NCBI GenBank assembly: GCA_031549725.1
Contig: JAVBPH010000047.1
Span: 1-62,443, forward strand
Length of the DNA stretch: 62,443 nucleotides
Direction of reading: 5' to 3'
From: UBA937 sp031549725
GTDB taxonomy: Bacteria > Spirochaetota > Spirochaetia > Treponematales > Breznakiellaceae
Below, one piece after another: positions 33,349-40,906 of this stretch (positions within the stretch are counted from its first letter, which is position 1; each line of letters begins with the position of its first letter). The notes under the pieces are model-generated. The model saw only the letters and a list, made by a program, of their open reading frames with translations, did no database searches and was not told the origin of the DNA. The position numbers were made by a program, and so were the translations under genes.

Positions 33349-34878
33349 ATGAAAAAGAGAAAGCTAACCCACGCAAATGGCGCCCCAGTAACGGATAACA
33401 CCAATTCCCTCACCGCCGGTTCCCGGGGACCAATGATGCTGCAGGATGTATGGTTCCTTGAGAAAATGGCTCATTTTGACAGGGAAGTGAGTCCTGAACG
33501 ACGGATGCATGCCAAGGGCAGCGGAGCCCATGGCACATTTACCGTAACTGCTGATATTTCAAAGTACACCAAGGCCAAGATTTTTTCAAAAATCGGTAAA
33601 AAAACTCCGGTTTTTGTCCGGTTCTCCACCGTGGCCGGCGAACGGGGAGCTGCGGATGCTGAACGGGATATCCGGGGATTCGCAGTCAAATTTTATACAG
33701 AAGAAGGCAACTGGGACCTGGTGGGTAATAACACTCCGGTTTTTTTCCTCAGGGATGCCCTCCGTTTTGCCGATTTGAACCATGCAGTAAAAAGGGATCC
33801 TAAAACTAATATGAGGTCTGCCCAGAATAACTGGGATTTCTGGACATCCCTTCCGGAGGCATTCCACCAGGTTACCATCACCATGTCGGACCGGGGAATT
33901 CCCGCATCCTACCGTAATATGCACGGATTCGGCAGCCACACCTTCAGTTTTTACAACAAGAAAAACCAGCGGTGCTGGGTCAAATTCCACTTTGTCTGCC
34001 AGCAGGGTATAAAAAATTTAACCGATGAGGAAGCTGCCAAACTGGTAGGCATGGACCGGGAAAGTCATCAGCGGGACCTGTTCGAAGCCATTGCCAAAGG
34101 GGATTTTCCTAAGTGGCAGCTTTGCGTGCAGATTATGACCGAAGAGCAGGCAAAGAAGCACAAGGAAAATCCTTTTGATATAACCAAAGTTTGGAGTCAT
34201 AAGGATTTTCCTCTCATAGAAGTGGGAATGATGGAACTGAACCGCAATCCGGATAATTATTTTGCGGAGGTGGAGCAGGCAGCGTTTAACCCCGCCCATA
34301 TAATTCCGGGAATCGGGTTTTCTCCGGATAAGCTTCTCCAGGGAAGATTATTTTCCTATGGGGATGCCCACCGGTACAGACTTGGGGTCAACCATGATCA
34401 GATACCCATTAATAAACCCTTGATCCCGGTTCATGCCTACCACCGGGACGGCATGATGAGAGTAGACGGAAACTACGGATCAACCATTGGGTACCAGCCT
34501 AACAGTTATGGTGAATGGGAAGAGCAGGCAAATTTCAGGGAACCACCGCTGAATATAGAGGGAGCCATCGATCATTATGAGCCAAAGGATGATAAGACCG
34601 ATGACTGTTTCCGCCAGGCCGGAGATTTATACCGGCTCATGAAGCCTACCCAAAAACAAGTCCTGGCGGATAATACCATGCGGAATATGTTTAGTGTTAC
34701 AGAAAACATTAAATACCGCCATGCAGCCCATTGTTTTATGGCTGATCCTGATTATGGAGCAAAGATCTGCAAGGCGCTGAAGCTGGATCAGGCCAAGGCT
34801 GAAAAATTATCTAAACTGAAACACCAGGAATTAATGGAGGCCACCAAGGGTAACCCCTTGGATGAATCCTACCGATAA
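33349..34878 (+). CDS. katA: Monofunctional haem catalase
   Basis: Converts hydrogen peroxide to water and oxygen in the cytoplasm. The active-site His is in RMHAKGSGAHGTF (about residue 54), the Asn in VGNNTPVFF (about 126) and the haem-ligand Tyr in RLFSYGDAHRYRLG (about 339). A long beta-barrel core and C-terminal helical domain give a 509-residue protein, as in small-subunit catalases. The ribosome binding site is AAGGGA. It stands alone, flanked by intergenic repeats, and is not part of an operon. Catalase is unexpected in a strictly anaerobic treponeme and may have been acquired. Confidence 0.96.
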   Translation: MKKRKLTHANGAPVTDNTNSLTAGSRGPMMLQDVWFLEKMAHFDREVSPERRMHAKGSGAHGTFTVTADISKYTKAKIFSKIGKKTPVFVRFSTVAGERGAADAERDIRGFAVKFYTEEGNWDLVGNNTPVFFLRDALRFADLNHAVKRDPKTNMRSAQNNWDFWTSLPEAFHQVTITMSDRGIPASYRNMHGFGSHTFSFYNKKNQRCWVKFHFVCQQGIKNLTDEEAAKLVGMDRESHQRDLFEAIAKGDFPKWQLCVQIMTEEQAKKHKENPFDITKVWSHKDFPLIEVGMMELNRNPDNYFAEVEQAAFNPAHIIPGIGFSPDKLLQGRLFSYGDAHRYRLGVNHDQIPINKPLIPVHAYHRDGMMRVDGNYGSTIGYQPNSYGEWEEQANFREPPLNIEGAIDHYEPKDDKTDDCFRQAGDLYRLMKPTQKQVLADNTMRNMFSVTENIKYRHAAHCFMADPDYGAKICKALKLDQAKAEKLSKLKHQELMEATKGNPLDESYR

Positions 34879-34968
34879 GATGTTGGTTCTATTCCCGGTA
34901 CAGGATATTTAAGTTACCGGGAATAGAAGCTGCGGGTGGGTATTTCCATCCTGAATAGGGAGCATTGT

Positions 34969-35385
34969 TTGAACATAAAAAAAATTGTATTGTTTACAGC
35001 GGGATGCTTAAGTATTTTTCTTGGGACCCTGGGCGTTTTTCTTCCCGTACTGCCCACCACACCATTTGTAATTCTTGCGGGGATTTGTTTTTCTGCCAGC
35101 TCACCGAAGATCTATACGATTATCCGGAAAAGTAAATTCTTTGGGCCTTATATTGAAAATTACCGGGAAAAAACCGGCGTCCCCAGGTCTGTAAAAGCAG
35201 TATCTATTTTTTCCCTTTGGCTCCTGCTTTCCTTTTCAGCTTATTTCATGAATAAACCCTGGTCATATATATTATTTTCTGTGATTGGAATTGCTGTAAC
35301 AGTCCATATTCTTCTGATTAGAACCCGGAAAACGGAAAAGGAAATCATAAACAGTCCCAAGCCCCTGGAACAGGAGCTGCCATAA
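34969..35385 (+). CDS. DUF454 (YbaN family) inner-membrane protein
   Basis: About 138 residues with the DUF454 pattern: LFTAGCLSIFLGTLGVFLPVLPTTPF at the N-terminus (helix 1), then KSKFFGPYIENYREKTGVP, then two further helices (SIFSLWLLLSFSAYFM, YILFSVIGIAVTVHILLI). The role is unknown. TTG at 34969, preceded by AGGGAG, fits the family start. It is downstream of katA by about 90 bases and co-oriented; transcriptional linkage is possible but not shown. Confidence 0.85.
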   Translation: MNIKKIVLFTAGCLSIFLGTLGVFLPVLPTTPFVILAGICFSASSPKIYTIIRKSKFFGPYIENYREKTGVPRSVKAVSIFSLWLLLSFSAYFMNKPWSYILFSVIGIAVTVHILLIRTRKTEKEIINSPKPLEQELP

Positions 35386-35408
35386 AAGGATCTATGGAAA
35401 ACAGGAGA

Positions 35409-38264
35409 TTAATTCCATAATTCCTTGCAGAGTACATTAAAGGGAAATGTTTTTTTTCCGGAATAACTGCGGAATATGTCCTGGCGGTACGTTTCATTAT
35501 AGGGACTGATTAAATAAGAATGGGAACAATGTCGCAGCCAGTTTTCCTGGAATAATTCGGCGGTTCTCCTGGATTTTGAAAATACCTCGGGTACCGGAAT
35601 AACCGTCTGATAACCCATAGGAATTTTTCCATGGTACATGTTCTTTAAAAGTTTTTCCATGTCATATGAATTGTCAAAACTGCGCTGTTTTTTTTTATTA
35701 TATTCGTTATATGAATTGTAAACGGAATAAATCATCTCCTGGGAATATTCCGAATAATTATGGGTACATAAAAAATATTTTTGGTTTCTGATAGTCTGGA
35801 ATATATCATTTAATGCTTTTACAATGTAGGGAGATAAAATCCGGTCCATACAATATATACGGAAATTGTTTTCATCCCTTTGGGTAACGATAATGCTTTT
35901 TTTCAATTCTTCTGAATAACATATCCCGGAGATCATCCGGGTCTCAAAAAGGGTATCAATAATCACTTGGGCTATAGTATATATCAAGTTTTTAAAATCA
36001 TTAATTTTTTGTTTTACTTTTTTAATTTGTAAAAGGTTTGTCGTTTTTTGTTTATACTCCCTGTTTTGCTGAACCGTAATTTTTTTGAATTTTGAACGGA
36101 TCCGGCTCATTATTCTTCTGCAGAGAGTTTTATCGGATATTTTTATTGAACTGACACCAATTGAAACCGGAAAAACAAAACATAAAAAAATAAAAGCAAC
36201 CTCGGTGGCACGGAGGATAAGACTTGAAAGAAAAAGCATTAATGGAATAACAACAAGCAGGTATTTTGAAATTATTATACTCGAAAGATCATTAAATGTA
36301 TCAATCATGGTTTTTTCAAAATGCAAAATGGGTATTTTATCTTCCTTTTCCAGAAACTCGATATCCAGACAACTGGAAAAGGTGTTGCTGTATTCCCCAT
36401 GGATATTCCATTTGTTGTAATAATATGACCTGTCGGATGCCCGTTCCAGCATTTCCCGGTTAATATCCAGCCGGTGTTTGAATATTTCCTCCATATCAGA
36501 ATAGCATAAAAATGGATGAACATGGCCAATACCTTTTTCAATAAGCCCATCGTTGCTTAAACCGTAAAACCGGGTGTACTTCTGCCTGATCCTGTTCAAA
36601 TCATAAAATCCCTGTTCCGGATCATCCATTATGGAAATAATATCCCAGTTATTGGCCATCTTTAACGGCCGGATTTCATCAAGCCTCAGGGTCCTTCCCC
36701 GGATCTGGTTGACAAAGGCGTAGCTTGATACGGAAGTAAGGTCAATCAGGGTATTTAGTCTGATGGCATTCCATCCTTCCCCCAGGAGTGACCGGGTGCT
36801 GATAAGACATTGGGTAATGCCCCTTTCAAGCAAATTGGTTACCAGGGGAACCCAAATTCTGGAATTCCATTGGCTGTTTCCGGATATTATTTCAAACCCG
36901 CCTTCCACCGGGACTGTATCCAGGGTAAGACAATATTCTTCCTGCTGTAAAAAAACCTCTGCGGAAACAATAAAATCCTTCAGGACCGGTTCACATACCA
37001 GGATTTTTTTTCCGGTAACCATGATTGGTTTACAACTGTTGATTTCATTATCCATGGAAATAGTTTTAAATACTTCCCGGGCGCTGCAGACTGAATTATT
37101 TTCATCATGATCACAGATAACCAGGCTATTAAAGTCATCCCCCATAAACATTAGTTCCTGGGAAATAACGGGTTTGAGGGCAAGGAGTTTCCCCCGGGAG
37201 TTGCTGAGAATATCCTTGATACCATTATTGAGAACAGTAATGCCGTTTTCTGTGACCAGGTAACCTAAACCTTTTACTGCATTTATTAGTTCCTGGAAAT
37301 AAACCGCCAGATGAGGATTTTTTTTTAGATAATTATTGATATAATCCTCCAGAACCAAAAGGATATCATCAAACCGGGGACTGTCTTCCATGGCACTGGA
37401 AAATATTACAGAATAGGGAAGTTCCATCCCGTATTTCAGAACGTACCGGGCAGCGGCAATACAGTAATCAGGACGTTTTTTCATAAGCGTGGTGAAGGGT
37501 ACAACCAGCCCGTTTTCATCGGTAAAAGAATTCAGACGGTCATACGCCCAGGAATGGGGGCTTTGTATTTCCGGGTCTTCATTCAGTGCCTTCATAATAC
37601 TGCGGTAGGGTTGGCTCCTTTCATGGATCAATTCCATTTCCGCATCGGTGGGGGAACTTATATATATCAGATCATTGTACGGCGCCAGGTACCCTTCTTT
37701 TATAACCGGCGGAAGCAGAACCTCGTAATCCACCGACTCAAACAGCGAGAGGTATGAATCAATTTCCTTCTTATTTGATTCACTGGGATATGTAGCTGTC
37801 AGGGCTACAAAATACCGTTCCTTTTTATCCAGGGACTTTGCAACCTTAGCCCAGAATTTTGTCAGGTGATGGCATTCATCAAAGATAATTACAGTCCTTG
37901 ACTCCAGGGCTTTGATGATTTCTTTTGAATTTTTGTGGAGATCCTCCCCATCCCTTACACTGATTGACTGGTATGTCAGTGAAATAAGATCATCGTTCGA
38001 ATAGGGATCTCCGGAGATTGTTTGAATATCCGTATGGGTTTTGGCCATCCGTATCCATTGGTCCTGGATTGCCAGGGTGGGGGAGAGTACCAGGGCTTTT
38101 CCCCCCAAACGGAGAAATAATTCCAGTCCAATAAGGGTTTTCCCGGAACCCGGGGGAGCAATAATGTGAAATTTCCGGTCCCCCTGACAACGTTTTTCCT
38201 CAAAATTCTGGATGATATCTTTTTGGTACTTCCTTAGGTCAATAAATGACAGGGTACTTTTCAT
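35409..38264 (-). CDS. Superfamily 2 helicase with internal membrane segments
   Basis: About 951 residues. Walker A is APPGSGKT (about 36-43), motif II is DECH (about 128), motif III is TAT (about 157), and motif VI is QIRGRTLR (about 523), so a DEAD/DEAH-type ATPase core is clear. After it come a linker and two hydrophobic segments (about 665-708), then a charged, Lys-rich region and a C-terminal domain with RGTAEL-like charged helices, ending NVLCKELWN. No nuclease motif is seen. The start ATG 38264 has TTG 38276 as an alternative. It is a single gene in a region of accessory character. I do not recognise this domain arrangement; a role in defence or DNA uptake is speculation. Confidence 0.75.
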   Translation of the reverse strand: MKSTLSFIDLRKYQKDIIQNFEEKRCQGDRKFHIIAPPGSGKTLIGLELFLRLGGKALVLSPTLAIQDQWIRMAKTHTDIQTISGDPYSNDDLISLTYQSISVRDGEDLHKNSKEIIKALESRTVIIFDECHHLTKFWAKVAKSLDKKERYFVALTATYPSESNKKEIDSYLSLFESVDYEVLLPPVIKEGYLAPYNDLIYISSPTDAEMELIHERSQPYRSIMKALNEDPEIQSPHSWAYDRLNSFTDENGLVVPFTTLMKKRPDYCIAAARYVLKYGMELPYSVIFSSAMEDSPRFDDILLVLEDYINNYLKKNPHLAVYFQELINAVKGLGYLVTENGITVLNNGIKDILSNSRGKLLALKPVISQELMFMGDDFNSLVICDHDENNSVCSAREVFKTISMDNEINSCKPIMVTGKKILVCEPVLKDFIVSAEVFLQQEEYCLTLDTVPVEGGFEIISGNSQWNSRIWVPLVTNLLERGITQCLISTRSLLGEGWNAIRLNTLIDLTSVSSYAFVNQIRGRTLRLDEIRPLKMANNWDIISIMDDPEQGFYDLNRIRQKYTRFYGLSNDGLIEKGIGHVHPFLCYSDMEEIFKHRLDINREMLERASDRSYYYNKWNIHGEYSNTFSSCLDIEFLEKEDKIPILHFEKTMIDTFNDLSSIIISKYLLVVIPLMLFLSSLILRATEVAFIFLCFVFPVSIGVSSIKISDKTLCRRIMSRIRSKFKKITVQQNREYKQKTTNLLQIKKVKQKINDFKNLIYTIAQVIIDTLFETRMISGICYSEELKKSIIVTQRDENNFRIYCMDRILSPYIVKALNDIFQTIRNQKYFLCTHNYSEYSQEMIYSVYNSYNEYNKKKQRSFDNSYDMEKLLKNMYHGKIPMGYQTVIPVPEVFSKSRRTAELFQENWLRHCSHSYLISPYNETYRQDIFRSYSGKKTFPFNVLCKELWN

Positions 38265-38774
38265 GTATTCTCTCAACTTTTATAAAGTAATATGTATGAC
38301 TCCTGCTACATACAAAATGTATTATTACCTCTATAGGGAGGTTATCGGTATTGCAGACATTGTTATATCCTACATTTTACATCACCATATAAGCCTATGG
38401 GAACTTCATAAAACGGTATTTTTGAATTTTTTTACCGGACAATATTCATTTAAAACATATCATCAAATAAAAGATTATCACGGTTTTAAAATTTTTTCCA
38501 TTTTTAGATGTAAAATATCAGCTATAAGCTGAATTATCTGTTTGCATGCGGGTTTAATATCCTCTGAGGGCTTTCGTATACGGGCATTAGGGCGTCTTCC
38601 CTGAATAAAGGTTTTGGTCCGGGGACCAGGTTAGTTTCGAAAAAGGCTTTAGAAACACACTCTAAAACGCTGTTTTTTTCTCTATATTTAAGGTTGCTTA
38701 TTCAAAAACTGGAATTGTCAAAACCCAAAAGGTAAATGATTTTTATACCAGTATCTGTATATCATGTACACGTA
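38265..38774. other. Large non-coding gap upstream of the rimP operon
   Basis: No convincing gene. An open reading frame from about 38311 (starting MYYYLYREV) has no recognised relatives and no ribosome binding site. The stretch is A/T-rich. The bases at 38650-38685 hold a short stem (TTTAGA/TCTAAA) within text like GCTTT...AACGCT that recalls degraded repeat hairpins. Confidence 0.5.
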
Positions 38775-38803
38775 TTGACTTTTTTTATTGATCCAGATAC
38801 ATT
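38775..38803 (+). promoter_or_regulatory. Strong sigma70-type promoter for the rimP-nusA-infB operon
   Basis: TTGACT at 38775-38780 and TACATT at 38798-38803 are 17 bases apart. Transcription would start near 38810. It is the only clear promoter before rimP. Confidence 0.6.
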
Positions 38804-38840
38804 ATATATGTAGACAATCATAGATTCATTAGGTAAAAAA

Positions 38841-38865
38841 GAGTCGCCCGAACGACTCTTTTTTT
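38841..38865 (+). terminator. Intrinsic terminator in the leader, likely attenuator
   Basis: Stem GAGTCG/CGACTC with 6-base loop CCCGAA, followed by seven T (TTTTTTT). Six A lie on the other side, so it can also act in the reverse direction. It lies about 30 bases after the predicted start and 72 bases before rimP, which indicates attenuation or a short RNA. Confidence 0.75.
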
Positions 38866-38936
38866 GTAGCTATGGATCAACTTTTTTGATTTATTATTCC
38901 GGATCAAAAAATTGATATTTCCAGAGGTGTTTTTTA

Positions 38937-39401
38937 GTGCAATACACTCCTAAAGGAGTCGATCCTTTATATGATTCTATCCTGCCGGTGGTAAAAGGAA
39001 TGGGGATGTCCCTGGTGGATGTTTCCCAATCCCGGCACAAGGGGAGTGTCCAGGTCCGGATAATTGTTTACAAACCGGGAAACCTGGGGGTGAATGAATG
39101 CTCAAAGGTACACCATGCGGTTTTACCCAGATTGGAATTGATGTTTCCCGGACAGGACTTGTATGTGGAGGTTTCCTCGCCGGGAATTGACCGGAATATT
39201 AAGGATGCCTCCGAGTTTGTTCATTATCTTGGCCGGGGTATAAAATGTTACCGGACGGATATTTCGGACTGGTCCGCAGGGATCCTTGAGTCTGCAGATG
39301 ATAACGGGCTGGTATTAAAAAAGGGAGATAAAGAGATGAAATTATCTTATGAAATAATCGCGAAAGCAAAATTAGACTATTTGCAGGAGGTTGAAAGCTG
39401 A
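38937..39401 (+). CDS. rimP: Ribosome maturation factor RimP
   Basis: The 154-residue protein has a GTG start. The family signature is visible: EVSSPGIDRNIKDASEF (about residue 80) and GILESADDNG...KLSYEIIAKAKL near the end, as in the RimP C-terminal SH3-like domain. RimP assists 30S subunit assembly. A 1-base overlap (TGATG) joins it to nusA. The order rimP-nusA-infB is conserved in most bacteria. Confidence 0.9.
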   Translation: MQYTPKGVDPLYDSILPVVKGMGMSLVDVSQSRHKGSVQVRIIVYKPGNLGVNECSKVHHAVLPRLELMFPGQDLYVEVSSPGIDRNIKDASEFVHYLGRGIKCYRTDISDWSAGILESADDNGLVLKKGDKEMKLSYEIIAKAKLDYLQEVES

Positions 39402-40888
39402 TGGCCACCGATATGTCGGAAGCGATCCGCCAACTTATTCAGGATCGTGGAATGTCAGAGGAATTAGTCCTCAAAACCATAGAAAATACCCTTATTGCAG
39501 CATATAAGCGCCGGTTCGGAAATGCGGATAACGCGGTCGTCCGGTTCAGTGATGACAACCGGGAAGTATCTATTTTTGCAAAGAAAAAGGTTGTTGACGG
39601 GGTTTATGATCCCGTTTCAGAAATAGATTTGGAAGAAGCAAAGGAATTAAGCGATGATGCGGATATCGGGGACGAACTTTTAATCGAAGTTGATCCCAAG
39701 GATTTTGACAGGATTGCTGTACAAAGTGCAAAACAGACGGCGCATCAGTCTATCCGGGAAATTCAGAAGGATAGCCTTTATTCGGAATATAAAGATAAAG
39801 CCGGGGAAATAATCATCGGTTATTACCAGCGGGAACGGAACGGGACCATTTATGTGGACCTTGGAAAGGTTGAAGGAATTCTGCCGAAGAAATTCCAGTC
39901 CCCCCGGGAAAATTACCATGTAAATGACCGGATTAAGGCCCTGATTGTGGAAGTTAATAAAACTCCCGCCGGGCTCCAGGTAGTCCTTTCCAGGACCCAT
40001 ACGGAATTTGTCAGGGCAATTTTTGAACTTGAAGTACCGGAAATCTATGATAAAACCGTGGAAATCCATAAAATAGTCCGGGAACCGGGATACCGGACCA
40101 AACTGGCGGTGTTTTCCAACCGGGAAGACGTGGATCCCGTGGGAGCCTGTGTTGGGCTTAAGGGTGTACGTATCCAGTCGGTCATCCGGGAACTGGAGGG
40201 GGAAAAGATCGATATTCTTAAATACGATCCGGATCCCCGGCGGTTTATTAAAAATGCCCTTTCCCCTGCGGAAGTCAGGGATGTGATTATCCTGGATGAA
40301 GCCAAACATCAGGCTTTGGCTGTGGTCAGCGAATCCCAGCTTTCCCTGGCTATCGGAAAACAAGGTTTGAACGTCAGGCTGGCCAACCGTCTGGCAGACT
40401 GGAATATCGATGTAAAAACGGATGAACAGTTTGAAGAAATGGATATTTCCGCCGAATCCAGAAGGGCCGTATCGGAACTCTTTGGTGATTCCGAGGAATA
40501 TGAAGAAGAAATCTCCAGAATTTCCGAACTTCCCGGGGTGGATGAAGCCGTCGCAGCGGCGCTTATGGAAAATGATATTGAATTCATTGAGGACTATCTG
40601 GCTCTGTCGGATGAGGAGCTGGCTGCCCTGAAGGGAGTAACCCCTGAACAGCTGGAAGTACTGCAAAAGCTGATTGAAGAAAATGTAGAAATTGTTGAAG
40701 AAGATACCTGGTCTGAACCGGAAGGGGAAGACTACGGGGATGAACAGGAAGAAGATGAAACACCCGAAGAAGAGGGTGAGGAAGAAGAGTATGAATGCCC
40801 CGAATGCGGTGCAAAAATTACATTAGATATGACAAGCTGTCCAAACTGCGGCATAGGATTAAGCTTTGAATACGAAGATGATGAATAA
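39401..40888 (+). CDS. nusA: Transcription elongation factor NusA with a C-terminal zinc ribbon
   Basis: The 495-residue protein has an N-terminal RNA polymerase-binding domain, an S1 domain (about 135-200, YVDLGKVEGILPK), two KH domains (about 230-345, VGACVGLKGVRIQSV and AIGKQGLNVRLA), then an HhH-like unit (ISELPGVDEAVAAALMENDI). A highly acidic linker follows, and finally a Cys4 module (CPEC with CPNC 12 residues on). NusA controls pausing, termination and antitermination. The zinc ribbon and the acidic tail are additions I do not expect in the minimal protein. Confidence 0.95.
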   Translation: MATDMSEAIRQLIQDRGMSEELVLKTIENTLIAAYKRRFGNADNAVVRFSDDNREVSIFAKKKVVDGVYDPVSEIDLEEAKELSDDADIGDELLIEVDPKDFDRIAVQSAKQTAHQSIREIQKDSLYSEYKDKAGEIIIGYYQRERNGTIYVDLGKVEGILPKKFQSPRENYHVNDRIKALIVEVNKTPAGLQVVLSRTHTEFVRAIFELEVPEIYDKTVEIHKIVREPGYRTKLAVFSNREDVDPVGACVGLKGVRIQSVIRELEGEKIDILKYDPDPRRFIKNALSPAEVRDVIILDEAKHQALAVVSESQLSLAIGKQGLNVRLANRLADWNIDVKTDEQFEEMDISAESRRAVSELFGDSEEYEEEISRISELPGVDEAVAAALMENDIEFIEDYLALSDEELAALKGVTPEQLEVLQKLIEENVEIVEEDTWSEPEGEDYGDEQEEDETPEEEGEEEEYECPECGAKITLDMTSCPNCGIGLSFEYEDDE

Positions 40889-40906
40889 GCAGAAGAAAGG
40901 TGGAAC

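Noticed and set aside
38212..38532. Open frame of 106 codons overlapping the start of the helicase gene
   Set aside because: It has no ribosome binding site, overlaps the helicase start and has no known family. The region is probably non-coding.
39680..40666. A 328-codon minus-strand frame over nusA
   Set aside because: The overlapping NusA is certain from S1, KH and zinc motifs; the minus frame has an odd composition.
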